From Nonomuraea terrae (GTDB lineage: Bacteria; Actinomycetota; Actinomycetes; Streptosporangiales; Streptosporangiaceae), in assembly GCF_004348995.1 (NCBI RefSeq), contig NZ_SMKQ01000017.1, forward strand, positions 17,838 through 81,837: DNA of 64,000 nt, read 5' to 3'. Each line of letters starts with the position of its first letter. Within the stretch, counting starts at the first letter, position 1. Under the pieces are notes generated by a model. The model searched no databases. It was not told the DNA's origin and saw nothing but the letters and a program-made list of their open reading frames with translations. Positions 17,250-25,157 of this stretch are shown here, piece after piece. The position numbers were made by a program, and so were the translations under genes.

Positions 17250-17290
17250 AGCAGGTGACGGGAATCGAACCCGCGCTGTCAGCTTGGGAA
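17250..17290 (-). repeat. tRNA-Gly-derived attachment core, copy B
   Basis: The same 41-bp tRNA-Gly piece with one change (AGCAGGTG for AGCGGGTG). The following sequence (TCTTTCAAAATCATG) resembles that after copy C rather than that after D-F, so B and C belong to a second att subtype. Confidence 0.85.
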
Positions 17291-17390
17291 GTCTTTCAAA
17301 ATCATGCGCTCTGATCTGGGGAAAACGCTGACCTGGGCGTACGTGAGTTGAGTGCCACCGAGTCCCCGTGACTCCCCGCTGACCGCCGTC

Positions 17391-17412
17391 CGAACGGGCA
17401 CGCAACGGGCAC
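17391..17412 (+). repeat. tandem arm-type repeats right of copy B
   Basis: CGAACGGGCAC and GCAACGGGCAC are contiguous 11-bp units about 100 bp after core B. The same pair occurs at the same distance after core C (19230-19251), and a degenerate pair lies at 18506-18527. They replace the CTAATGGCCC units seen after copies D, E and F. Confidence 0.55.
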
Positions 17413-17535
17413 GCGGCCTTCTGGTCCGTGGGTCTCCGATCACCGGTAGGGGTCCAGATGGGCGGCTGCTCCAACGAGGGCGTCTCAGGCGTAGTGAGCA
17501 CGGGACAGATGTACACGACCGACCCGCTCGGCAAG

Positions 17536-17586
17536 GTGTGACTGAGCGTTTCAGTTGGCGGGAATCGCCCACTGAAACGCTCAGTC
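17536..17586. terminator. long hairpin downstream of methyltransferase gene
   Basis: GTGACTGAGCGTTTCAGT pairs with ACTGAAACGCTCAGTCAC through an 18-bp stem, extended by GGCG/CGCC around GGAAT. It lies 28 bp past the methyltransferase stop and should end transcription from either side. A decayed copy of its left half occurs at 18427-18465, on the other side of the same gene. Confidence 0.65.
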
Positions 17587-17613
17587 ACCGCAATTGATCG
17601 TTACGAGGCGCCG

Positions 17614-18378
17614 TTAACCGGCTTCGAGAACGAAGAACAGGAAGCACAGGAACCTCGGGCCGGTGATCTCGCGGAACTCCTCAGGAAACACCTCGCGGGC
17701 TTCCGGCACAAACGGCGGTTCGCTGATGACGCTGATGCGAAAGTCAGCCGCGGTGAAGGCCTCGGTCATCGCGTGCAGCGGCCGGTCCCAGAAGCTCATC
17801 TGGGCGGTCTGCCCGCCCATGGTCCATTCTTCGTTCCGGCTACGGATCTCGAAGTACTTGGGCTTTTCCCCGGCCAGGCGCAGCATGAGGGTGCTCATGA
17901 ATGGATGATCGACCGAGACGAGGAGTCTGCCGCCAGGCCTCAGCACGCGTCGCAGCTCGGCCAGTGTCGGTCCCCAGTCTTCCAGGTAGTGCAGCACCAG
18001 GGACGCGATGACGTCGTCGAACGCGTCGTCGGGGAAGGGCAGGGGGCGGGCAAGGTCGGCGACCCGCAGATCCGCGTCGGTGCCCAGGCGTCGTCGGGCC
18101 ATCTCCAGCATCCCGGCGCTCGCGTCGACGCCGGTCACGATGGCGCCTCGATCGCGCAGCGCGGAGAACAGGGGACCCGAGCCGCAGCCGGCGTCGAGGA
18201 TGCGCCTTCCGGTCACATCCCCGGCGAGATCCAGCATCGCGGGCCGTTCGTAGTACGCGTTGAGGAGGCTGGTCTCGTTCTCAGTCGTGTACCCTTCGGC
18301 GATCCTGTCGTAGTCGTTGAATCGCGACGAAGGTGCGGCCTCAACATGCTTCTTGGGCATAGCAGACATGCGGGCCAT
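17614..18378 (-). CDS. class I SAM-dependent methyltransferase
   Basis: A 254-residue methyltransferase (start at 18378, or 18360 if MPKKHVEA is the true beginning). SAM-binding motif I is ILDAGCGSGPLF (residues 60-71). An acidic residue follows in TGVDASAGML, and the post-motif LPFPDDAFDDVIASLVLHYL is typical of the UbiE/Methyltransf_11 group. The acceptor is unknown. It is the single intact gene between attachment copies B and C and is transcribed alone toward the long hairpin. Confidence 0.85.
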   Translation of the reverse strand: MARMSAMPKKHVEAAPSSRFNDYDRIAEGYTTENETSLLNAYYERPAMLDLAGDVTGRRILDAGCGSGPLFSALRDRGAIVTGVDASAGMLEMARRRLGTDADLRVADLARPLPFPDDAFDDVIASLVLHYLEDWGPTLAELRRVLRPGGRLLVSVDHPFMSTLMLRLAGEKPKYFEIRSRNEEWTMGGQTAQMSFWDRPLHAMTEAFTAADFRISVISEPPFVPEAREVFPEEFREITGPRFLCFLFFVLEAG

Positions 18379-18426
18379 TGTGGTCCATCGGTCACGGGCG
18401 GCGGAGGCGTACGGCCTGGTTGCCGT

Positions 18427-18527
18427 GATTGAGCGCTTCGATTGGCGAAATCGCCACGCTGTTTAGTAATGGTCTGCTTACGTTGCGCTGAAGTCGATCA
18501 CCCTTCTAACAAGCACGCAACAGGCAC
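18427..18527 (+). repeat. decayed hairpin copy and arm-repeat pair
   Basis: 18427-18465 resembles the left half and loop of the 17536-17586 hairpin with many changes. CTAACAAGCAC and GCAACAGGCAC (18506-18527) are a degenerate version of the tandem arm pair after copies B and C, but no tRNA core precedes them. An inverted, spaced pair TGCAACTAG follows at 18648-18668. This is probably the ruin of another attachment region. Confidence 0.4.
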
Positions 18528-18854
18528 GACGCCAGAGCCTCCACCCAAACCGCATGAGCAGCTCGGATCTTGGCCGTACAGATCCGTTCAACCTGGATCA
18601 AACAGGCCCGTCCGGTCTGCCTGGAACAGAGCAGGACGGCGCTGGATTGCAACTAGCTCTGCAACTAGGTAGCAGCTGCGTGGGCGGCACGACCCCGATG
18701 ACGCGCAGGCTCTGACGAGCGGCCTCTCCTCGCGCTTCGTGAGCATGTCGCCCCGGGCCACGACGAAAGGCCTACAGTTTACAGCGCGTGACCGTTCCTA
18801 TCGATTCCATGCTTCTGACCTGCGGCGCCATCTGGTTAGGCCGGTACAACCAGA

Positions 18855-18985
18855 AAGATCTGATCTACCAGCATGCGGTCAGAGGAGCCGACGAGGCGAT
18901 CACCAACGCCATCGATCGGCAACTCGAAGCACGCGATGATGACGACGACAAGGGCACGGCGGGCGCACTGGTCCCAGCAGGCTGA
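18855..18985 (+). pseudogene. tyrosine integrase, extreme C-terminal remnant
   Basis: About 43 codons match the end of the integrase at 33692-35014: LIYQHAVRGADEAITNAIDRQLEARDDDD and a tail ending in LVPAG. Only the catalytic Tyr helix and the acidic tail remain. The stop is followed by the same tandem GCTAATGGCCC-type repeats as in the intact element, so an integrase gene once sat beside attachment copy C. Confidence 0.75.
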
Positions 18986-18991
18986 TCAAGA

Positions 18992-19013
18992 GCTAATGGC
19001 CCGTCAATGGCCC
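18992..19013 (+). repeat. tandem arm-type repeats left of attachment copy C
   Basis: GCTAATGGCCC and GTCAATGGCCC, then GCGAAGATCGAA, match units 2 and 3 of the triple repeat after the intact integrase (35032-35053). Confidence 0.65.
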
Positions 19014-19089
19014 GCGAAGATCGAACCAGGCAGGAAACAACTAAGGCCCGGGTCGGAATTCATGTCCCCATCTGGGCCTTCACACTGAG

Positions 19090-19130
19090 AGCGGGTGACG
19101 GGAATCGAACCCGCGCTGTCAGCTTGGGAA
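19090..19130 (-). repeat. tRNA-Gly-derived attachment core, copy C
   Basis: An exact copy of the 41-bp tRNA-Gly segment, preceded by a GGCCCGGGT/ATCTGGGCC imperfect hairpin and followed by the B-type flank (TCTTTCAAGATCATG). Its left arms are of the GGCCC class and its right arms (19230-19251) of the GGCAC class, so this site looks like a junction between two different elements. Confidence 0.85.
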
Positions 19131-19229
19131 CTCTTTCAAGATCATGGCCTCTGAACAGGGGAAACGCCGAACTGGGCAGATTTTGGCCGAGTGACTGTGA
19201 GTACCCGTGACTCCCCGTCGGCCACCCTA

Positions 19230-19251
19230 CGAACGGGCACGCAACGGGCAC
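19230..19251 (+). repeat. tandem arm-type repeats right of copy C
   Basis: CGAACGGGCAC plus GCAACGGGCAC, contiguous and identical to 17391-17412 after copy B. Confidence 0.55.
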
Positions 19252-19330
19252 ACGGCAATGAACAAGGGGGCCACCTACTTGGCCGCCTTGTCGTACTCAA
19301 ATCATCCGCGACCGCGGCCGATGAGGTGAC

Positions 19331-20371
19331 TCAGTTCTTGACGAGCGACTTCGCGATCATGCTTTCGGCGGAGGCGATGATAGCGTCCTCCGACTTGCGC
19401 GGCTGCCAGCCCAGCACGCGGCGGGCCTTCTCATTCGAGACCTTCTTGACGTAGTTGAGATCAGCCGCGACGGAGCGGAACTCCGGCGAGAACAGGGCGG
19501 CGATCCGCACGACAACGTTCGGGATGGTCCGGGTCGGCACCCGCCTGGCGGCGTCACCGAGATGTGCCTTCAGGGTCGCCCCGATCTGCTTCATCGCGAT
19601 CGCGGGCCCGCCGGTGATGAGGAATCGCTGCCCTGCGGCGCCGGGAACCGTCATAGCCGCCACGTGGGCACTTGCCACGTCACGCACGTCGACGATCGGG
19701 ACCCACATGTTCGGGTAGCCCGGCATCTGCCCGTCAAGGCTTCGCTGCACGATGTGGTTCGCGCCGGAGATCTCCTTGCCCATCACGGGCCCCATGACTG
19801 CGACGGGCAGGATCGTGGTGAGCTCCATCGAACCGCCTTCGGCCGACATGAAATCCCATGCGGCGCGCTCGGCGAGGATCTTGCTCTTGCCGTAAGCGTC
19901 CACGCCCGGTCCGTCGAGGACGGACCAGTCGTCCTCGGTGAAGGTGTGGTCGGTGTGGGGGTGACCGAAGCCGACGGCGTGGAATGCTGAGGTGAGCACG
20001 ACCCGCTTGACGCCAGCGCCGCGGGCGGCTCGCAACACGTGCAGAGTGCCGTTACGAGCGGGGACGATGACGTCATCCTCGTTCTTGACGTTCTCGGTGT
20101 GCACAGGAGAAGCGACATGCAGCACGAAGTCGCACCCGCTGACGGCTTCGGCCCATCCCGTGCCGCTCGTGAGATCGGCTGCGACGAAGCTCAGAGCGTC
20201 GCCGTTCACCATGCCGGCGTCAGCGAGCACGGCCCGCACTGCGCTTTCACGCTTCAGTGACCGCACAGTCGTGCGCACGAGGTAGCCCTGCTCGAGGAGT
20301 TGGAGAATGCAGTGGCCGGCGATGAAACCGGACCCGCCGGTGACGAGGACGCGCTGCTTGTTTGTGATCAT
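19331..20371 (-). CDS. extended SDR, dihydroflavonol-reductase-like NAD(P)-dependent oxidoreductase
   Basis: A 346-residue protein; ATG at 20371 has GGAG about 7 bases upstream. The N-terminal cofactor motif is VLVTGGSGFIAGH, and the catalytic Tyr-Lys pair lies in DAYGKSKILAE. HVASPVH and a C-terminal RVLGWQPRKSEDAI are typical of the dihydroflavonol-4-reductase/aldehyde-reductase group. The physiological carbonyl substrate is unknown. It is divergent from an MmyB-type regulator, an arrangement frequent for such reductases, and is probably controlled by it. Confidence 0.87.
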   Translation of the reverse strand: MITNKQRVLVTGGSGFIAGHCILQLLEQGYLVRTTVRSLKRESAVRAVLADAGMVNGDALSFVAADLTSGTGWAEAVSGCDFVLHVASPVHTENVKNEDDVIVPARNGTLHVLRAARGAGVKRVVLTSAFHAVGFGHPHTDHTFTEDDWSVLDGPGVDAYGKSKILAERAAWDFMSAEGGSMELTTILPVAVMGPVMGKEISGANHIVQRSLDGQMPGYPNMWVPIVDVRDVASAHVAAMTVPGAAGQRFLITGGPAIAMKQIGATLKAHLGDAARRVPTRTIPNVVVRIAALFSPEFRSVAADLNYVKKVSNEKARRVLGWQPRKSEDAIIASAESMIAKSLVKN

Positions 20372-20532
20372 TTGCTCGCTCCGATGATCGTTGGGATGGT
20401 CAGGCGGCTTCGCGACATGTCAGCGCCGTCGACAACGATCCGGCTGGCGACCAAGCCGAGCCAGAGCCCCTGCGAGCCAGGGGTCTGACAGGGCCCCCAC
20501 ACGGGCGTCCCTCGCGGCCTACCGTGTGGATT

Positions 20533-21417
20533 ATGACCGAGGAGCCGAACCTGCTGGGCGCCTTCCTCCGCGCTCGCCGTGAGCTCGTCACCCCCGAAGA
20601 GGCGGGCGTGCCCGTCCTGGGCGTGCGGCGCGTACCGGGCCTGCGCCGCGAGGAAGTTGCCATGCTGGCCGGCATCAGCGCCGACTACTACCTGCGCCTG
20701 GAACGTGGTCGCGACCGCAACCCGTCGTTGCAGGTCCTCGAATCTCTCGCCCGCGTTCTGCGCCTCGACGACGACACGAGGGCGTACCTGCTCGGCCTCG
20801 CCGCCGAAAAGCCCCGCCGCCAGCAGCGCCAGCGGAGGGAGACCGTCCCGCCCAGCACTGCCAAGTTTGTGGCGATGCTCCCCGTGCCCGCGTTCGTCGA
20901 GGGGCGCTACCTCGACGTCCTCGCCGCCAATCCGCTGGCCACGGCCCTCTCGCCGCGCCTCGTCGCGGGTGCCAACCGGCTGCGGGACGTGTTCCTCGAC
21001 CCCGGCGAGCAGGCTCTCTTCCCCGACTGGGAGGGAGCCGCCGCCGGGCTGGTCGCCGGCTTCCGCGAGGCAGTCGGCACCGACACCCACGATCCGCGCG
21101 TCATCGAACTCGTCGGCGAGCTCTCCCTGGCCAGTCCGCTCTTCCGGCAGCTGTGGGCCCGCCACGACGTGCGGCCCCGGGCCGGCGCGGCAGTGCCCTT
21201 CAACCACCCCCAGGTGGGCGAAATAACTCTTAACAGGGAGAAACTTCTCATCGCCGGGACGGAGGGCATCATGCTCGTCGTCTATCACCCCGATCCCGGC
21301 ACGGACGACGCGGACAAACTGGCGATCCTCGGCTCCGCAATGCTGACCCCCGTGGTCCCCCACATCCCGGCCGCGGCCAACAGGCACGACACGCAGAACG
21401 GTGAAAGCTCTGCCTGA
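20533..21417 (+). CDS. MmyB-like helix-turn-helix regulator
   Basis: A 294-residue protein; ATG at 20533 (MTEEPNLLG) is chosen over an in-frame start three codons earlier. The XRE-type HTH covers residues ~8-75 with the family signature VRRVPGLRREEVAMLAGISADYYLRLERGRD. The C-terminal ~180 residues are the MmyB/MltR ligand-binding PAS-like domain (NPLATAL..., HDVRPR...FNHPQVGEITL). Members generally repress an adjacent oxidoreductase gene, here the divergent reductase 160 bp away. Confidence 0.87.
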   Translation: MTEEPNLLGAFLRARRELVTPEEAGVPVLGVRRVPGLRREEVAMLAGISADYYLRLERGRDRNPSLQVLESLARVLRLDDDTRAYLLGLAAEKPRRQQRQRRETVPPSTAKFVAMLPVPAFVEGRYLDVLAANPLATALSPRLVAGANRLRDVFLDPGEQALFPDWEGAAAGLVAGFREAVGTDTHDPRVIELVGELSLASPLFRQLWARHDVRPRAGAAVPFNHPQVGEITLNREKLLIAGTEGIMLVVYHPDPGTDDADKLAILGSAMLTPVVPHIPAAANRHDTQNGESSA

Positions 21418-21470
21418 ACCCGCGCTCTGCATCCGTCCAGGTCTCCAAAGACGAGGGGGCAAGCGCCGAC

Positions 21471-21745
21471 CATGCACTCAGCCATCGCCTTGCGGGCGCG
21501 CTCCACATCGCGTGGCTGCCTATCTCGCGTCTTGTAGAAGGCGGTCAGCAGCACCGCCCGGCGACCCTCGGCCAGCCAGTAGGTGAGGCGCACCGAGTGG
21601 TGTGTTATATCAAACGCAACTCCCACAACCCGTCACCCAAGTCGCGGGCATGACCGTACGGCATCCGGTCGCCGCATTCAGCGAGCCGTTCGACAGCGGC
21701 GTGATCCCGGTCGGACAGAGTGTCCAGCCAAGCGGCGGGCTGAGT
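21471..21745 (-). pseudogene. HigB/Gp49-like toxin, frameshifted
   Basis: One frame gives WLDTLSDRDHAAVERLAECG and DLGDGLWELR, the N-terminal half of a HigB-type toxin. The continuation FDITHHSVRLTYWLAEGRRAVLLTAFYKT...VERARKAMAE lies in another frame that joins at ~21615-21625. One missing base explains the break. No HigA-type antitoxin gene follows, so the module is both frameshifted and missing its partner. 21746-22022 and 21418-21470 show nothing else recognisable. Confidence 0.65.
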
Positions 21746-22022
21746 GCGGCAGCGTGCCGGTGGTCGGTGCGGCGTGCTGTCCAGCTCGCGGGCGTCGCTC
21801 ACCTGATTGTCGGAACCATTGACTTGGGCGCCGACCTCTTCGGCTGCCGAGTAGCAGTCCGAGGAACGGCGAATCGATGACTCCCAATGCCTGAGCAGAA
21901 GCGCGACCTGCGATGGTGGCACCGTACGGTGAGGGTGTCACGCGGGGGCTCGGGTCATCCCCCGACAAGCACAAGAGCCCCGCGAAGCCGACCCGGAGGG
22001 GCGGCGAGCAGGGCTCTCCGAG

Positions 22023-22063
22023 AGCGGGTGACGGGAATCGAACCCGCGCTGTCAGCTTGGGAA
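22023..22063 (-). repeat. tRNA-Gly-derived attachment core, copy D
   Basis: An exact 41-bp copy. The hairpin before it (GAGCCC...GGGCTC, ~21970-22018) differs in sequence from the AAAGCCCAGG type of copies A, E and G. It is followed by a GAGTGACCGTGG flank and arm units at 22148-22168. Confidence 0.85.
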
Positions 22064-22147
22064 CTACATCGAGTACGCCAGCCAGGGCGGCTGAGCCGGG
22101 CGTCGGGCCGGTCGTGAGTGACCGTGGTTGACCCTTCGTCACCCTGG

Positions 22148-22168
22148 GCAATGGCCCGCTAATGGCCC
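22148..22168 (+). repeat. arm-type repeats right of copy D
   Basis: GGCAATGGCCC overlapping into GCTAATGGCCC: two tandem units about 85 bp after core D, the spacing seen after copies E and F. Confidence 0.6.
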
Positions 22169-22402
22169 ACGATCAGGACCCTGAACTGCTCTTCTCGACA
22201 GACTCGGCGACAATGGTACGGAGCTGAGGGCAGTCTGCGAGGGCGTCGCCCTCTGTGAAGCGGCGGCCAACTGCACGGCCGGCTTCTCGCGGGCTCCTGA
22301 GCTGAGCACCCCTGGCCTAGCCGAGGCTGGCCGGAAATGAGTGGCGCAGCGTCACTCGGCGGGAGTTCACTGGTGCGACTGTTCACAAAAGGAGTCTTTT
22401 CA

Positions 22403-23176
22403 GTGATCGCAATTTCAGCCGCTTCCGGTGCACTCGGCCGCCTCGTCATCAGCAATCTGCGTACCCGGGCGGAGGTGGTGGCCGTGGTGCGTGATCCCGA
22501 ACGGGCTCCCGAAGGCGTTCCAGTACGGCGCGGTGACTACGACGACCCGGCAAGTCTGCGTGAGGCCTTCGACGGGGCCGGCCGTCTCCTTCTGATCTCC
22601 TCCCCGGAACTGGATTCCGCCCGCAGGATCAGGCAGCACCTGGCCGCCGTGACCGCCGCCAAGGACGTCGGCGTCGGTGCCATCGTCTTCACCAGCTTCC
22701 TGGGAGCCGATACCGTCGCCACCGGCATGACTGAGGCCTATCACGCCACCGAACAGGCCATCCTTGACAGCGGTCTGCCGTACACGCTGTTGCGTCATCC
22801 CTTTTACAGCGACGCGTTCGTCCCGCAGGTCTCCGGCGGAGAAACCACCAGCAGCACCGGGGGCCGCAGCCTGAACACGGCGTTCCGGTCGGACTTGGCC
22901 GAGGCGGCAGCGAACGTGCTGACGGGTGAGGGACATTTGGGCAAGGCGTACGACTTCACTGGGCCCCTGTGGAGCTATCCCGAGGTGGCCGAGGCACTGG
23001 GAGTGACCTACCGCGAGGTGCCGGACGCCGGACCGGGCCCCATGAGCTGGATCTCTGCCCAGGTACGCGCAGGCGCGCTGGAGCAGCAGACCCCTGATTT
23101 GGAGCGAGTGCTCGGAAGACCCGCCGAGACGGTCATCTCTCATGTCCTGGGCCGTCATTCGCCGCAGATTCTCTAA
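22403..23176 (+). CDS. NmrA-like NAD(P)-binding protein (quinone-oxidoreductase-2 type)
   Basis: A 257-residue protein; GTG at 22403 has AAAGGAG 8 bases upstream and gives the canonical start VIAISAASGALGRLVI. The dinucleotide-binding motif, a VVRDPERA segment after strand 2, and the FTSFLGADT and YHATEQAILDSGLPYTLLRH motifs are those of atypical SDRs of the NmrA/QorB group. These proteins reduce quinones or sense NADP. It is the only gene in the 1.26-kb segment between attachment copies D and E. Confidence 0.85.
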   Translation: MIAISAASGALGRLVISNLRTRAEVVAVVRDPERAPEGVPVRRGDYDDPASLREAFDGAGRLLLISSPELDSARRIRQHLAAVTAAKDVGVGAIVFTSFLGADTVATGMTEAYHATEQAILDSGLPYTLLRHPFYSDAFVPQVSGGETTSSTGGRSLNTAFRSDLAEAAANVLTGEGHLGKAYDFTGPLWSYPEVAEALGVTYREVPDAGPGPMSWISAQVRAGALEQQTPDLERVLGRPAETVISHVLGRHSPQIL

Positions 23177-23235
23177 CGAGGAGGGCTCCGACTCCGTGTG
23201 ACCGACCTGTGCGTGGACCCGAGCCCGGCAAGATC

Positions 23236-23274
23236 AAATCCCAGGTACCGAATCCACCGGCCTACCTGGGCTTT
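23236..23274. terminator. att-associated hairpin (copy E)
   Basis: AAATCCCAGGTA pairs with TACCTGGGCTTT with one mismatch. It matches the hairpin next to the intact tRNA (35083-35121) and is positioned to terminate the NmrA-like gene. Confidence 0.6.
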
Positions 23275-23283
23275 CACCATGAG

Positions 23284-23324
23284 AGCGGGTGACGGGAATC
23301 GAACCCGCGCTGTCAGCTTGGGAA
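23284..23324 (-). repeat. tRNA-Gly-derived attachment core, copy E
   Basis: An exact 41-bp copy with arm units CTTAATGGCCC and GCTAATGGCCC at 23408-23429. About 150 bp after the core closely parallel the flank of copy F and the core-less remnant at 13237. Confidence 0.85.
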
Positions 23325-23407
23325 CTGCATCGATAACGGCCGGATGAGGCGCTGAGCTGGGCGACGAGTCGGTCCTGAGTGACCGTGGTTGCCCCCTCGT
23401 CACCCCT

Positions 23408-23429
23408 CTTAATGGCCCGCTAATGGCCC
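23408..23429 (+). repeat. tandem arm-type repeats right of copy E
   Basis: CTTAATGGCCC and GCTAATGGCCC, contiguous, 84 bp after the core, identical to the pair after copy F. Confidence 0.65.
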
Positions 23430-23525
23430 GGCGATCAACCCGCGACCTGGTGTTTCTCACGCGACGCGCGCATCTCGTCCGTCTGAGATCATCCCGTCTG
23501 CCCTCGACCCACCCGAAGTGGAAGC

Positions 23526-24230
23526 GTGCCAAGGCCTCGGGTAAGAGATGATCGTGCTGTGGGCTTCGGGACATACGCCAGACGCGTTCGCGACCGTGAT
23601 CTTCCTTACGGAGGGCGCTTCCGCGCACTGAGGTGCGCAGTCAGCTGTTACCACCCGATCGGCTTCAACGCGACCTGGTCATACCTGACCACGGCAGGAA
23701 ACCTTCGACGCGATGAGTTGGCTCTGATCCGGGCGCTGGACATGCTGGAACTCAGCCGGAACGCCTGGCTCGCGGAGATCGACGCCTTCGCCGACCGGCG
23801 CCGCCTCGAAAAGCGAAAGCATCGCCGTAGTCCGATGGCGTTGGAGGTGCGATACCTGCATGGATGGAGATGGCCTGGGCCAGAAGGTCATCGGGTGATG
23901 GTCCGAGAGATTGGGGTCCTGTGGGCGCAGCATGTACCCGTCCCATTCCCTGACGTACCGAGCTCAGAGAGGGACGACCTCGTCGAACTGAACGCCGCTC
24001 TTGCCGACTGCGTATCGGCCTACCTGCGCAACAACGGCACGGCCGGCTCAGGACATAAGGCCACTCTCCTCAGGTGCCTGCGCAAACTCCGCAGGCATCT
24101 GGAGCGCCACCTGGGCTACCCATCCCCCTTCCACGACGCTTATGACTACCATCGCCGCCTGCTCAAGGTGACGGAACTGCTAGTCAACGATGCGTTCCCG
24201 TTCACCGCTGACACGCAGGACAAGGGCTAG
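23526..24230 (+). CDS. unknown protein, single cargo gene of att segment E-F
   Basis: Up to 234 residues; GTG at 23562 is an alternative start with a better ribosome-binding context (AAGAGATGA). I recognise no family. It is soluble, basic, Trp/Tyr/Arg-rich and mostly helical, with an R-R-R-L-E-K-R-K-H-R-R cluster near residue 95 and a repeated L-R-K-L-R-R-H-L-E-R-H-L segment near 190. No signal peptide or membrane span is visible. It is the only gene in the 1.02-kb segment between attachment copies E and F. Confidence 0.55.
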   Translation: MPRPRVRDDRAVGFGTYARRVRDRDLPYGGRFRALRCAVSCYHPIGFNATWSYLTTAGNLRRDELALIRALDMLELSRNAWLAEIDAFADRRRLEKRKHRRSPMALEVRYLHGWRWPGPEGHRVMVREIGVLWAQHVPVPFPDVPSSERDDLVELNAALADCVSAYLRNNGTAGSGHKATLLRCLRKLRRHLERHLGYPSPFHDAYDYHRRLLKVTELLVNDAFPFTADTQDKG

Positions 24231-24307
24231 CTTCAGGACTGCGCTCAGGCTACGACAATCGAGGCCAGGGTCGGGATTAATGTCCCTACCTGCGCCTCAC
24301 CAGTTGG

Positions 24308-24348
24308 AGCGGGTGACGGGAATCGAACCCGCGCTGTCAGCTTGGGAA
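24308..24348 (-). repeat. tRNA-Gly-derived attachment core, copy F (left end of AICE)
   Basis: An exact 41-bp copy. A GAGTGACCATGG flank and arm units follow. Being nearest to the intact element, it is the likely att site opposite the tRNA. Confidence 0.85.
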
Positions 24349-24431
24349 CTGCATCGATCACGGCCTGATAGGGCGCTGAGCTGGGCAGAGAGCCGGTCCT
24401 GAGTGACCATGGTTGACCCCTCGTTACCCCT

Positions 24432-24453
24432 CTTAATGGCCCGCTAATGGCCC
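24432..24453 (+). repeat. tandem arm-type repeats at left end of AICE
   Basis: CTTAATGGCCC (24432-24442) and GCTAATGGCCC (24443-24453) start 84 bp from the core. The matching triple repeat at the other end stops 78 bp from its core, so in the circular form the core would be flanked almost symmetrically. Confidence 0.7.
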
Positions 24454-24503
24454 GGCGATCAGCCTGCGACCTGGTGTTTCTCGCGCAAGGCGCGCCAGGG
24501 ACC

Positions 24504-25100
24504 TTACTCAGCCACTGATGGGCTCGCGATGGTAGGCACGCCCTCGGCGATCATCCCAGAGTTGGAGCGCCGGGTTGCCGGCTGGAGTTGGACGAGGATC
24601 ATCCAGTTGTCCTCGTCCTTCGTGTAGGTCGCTCGAACCCTGTACTGGCCAGACTCGAGATCAATAATGAGTCGGTCGTCAGGCTCCAGCTCAGCACCGG
24701 GGATGGCGGAGTCGAAGAGCACAACTGACTCCCGTACCTCCCAATTCAGGTCTTCGTCATCGTCCCATTCCGGCCCTGCCGCCAGAGCTCGCTTGGCTGC
24801 CGTTACCAGCTCGGCTTCGGAGTATGCGGCGGCCCAGCGCAGGAAGAGGCGTTCGGTCGGCAGATAGGTGGTCATGGCGGGTTCGTCGCCGAGAACAAGG
24901 GCCTGCTGTGCACCAACGGTGACGGTACCGATGTAGCCCTCAACGGCACAGGCGCGGCCGTAGTCTCCCCAGGTCTCAACGGGACCATCGTTGTCGTCCA
25001 CACCCGCCCACGTATTTAGCTCGGACTGGGGAACGGCGATTAGTGGACCTCCTGCGGTGCTGACCCAGGTATGCAGCACTGATGACCCCTTTCGATGCAT
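24504..25100 (-). CDS. Imm21-like immunity protein
   Basis: About 198 residues from ATG 25100 (MHRKGSSVLHTWV); the frame is open to 25157. The N-terminal W-V-S-T-A-G-G-P-L-I-A-V-P and W-A-G-V motifs and the later strand-rich, acidic body match my recollection of the Imm21 family, whose members neutralise toxins of polymorphic or contact-dependent systems. No matching toxin gene is in the window. It is the leftmost cargo gene of the AICE. Family call is moderate; the immunity role is inferred from the family. Confidence 0.6.
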   Translation of the reverse strand: MHRKGSSVLHTWVSTAGGPLIAVPQSELNTWAGVDDNDGPVETWGDYGRACAVEGYIGTVTVGAQQALVLGDEPAMTTYLPTERLFLRWAAAYSEAELVTAAKRALAAGPEWDDDEDLNWEVRESVVLFDSAIPGAELEPDDRLIIDLESGQYRVRATYTKDEDNWMILVQLQPATRRSNSGMIAEGVPTIASPSVAE

Positions 25101-25157
25101 GATCGTTGTCGTTGGGGCACAGAGTATGGGCAGCAGCCAAATCCCGAAAGGGCGCAC

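Noticed and set aside
14281..23600. Insertion sequences explaining the repeated structure
   Set aside because: No transposase-like frame or terminal inverted repeats were found anywhere in the window.
14303..24348. Six extra tRNA-Gly genes suggested by the repeated 41-bp core
   Set aside because: Each copy stops in the anticodon loop; the D-arm and 5' acceptor strand are missing, so no cloverleaf can form.
14303..24348. Integron with attC cassettes
   Set aside because: No IntI-type integrase and no attC-like folded sites; the repeats are tRNA-derived and the integrase is of the AICE type.
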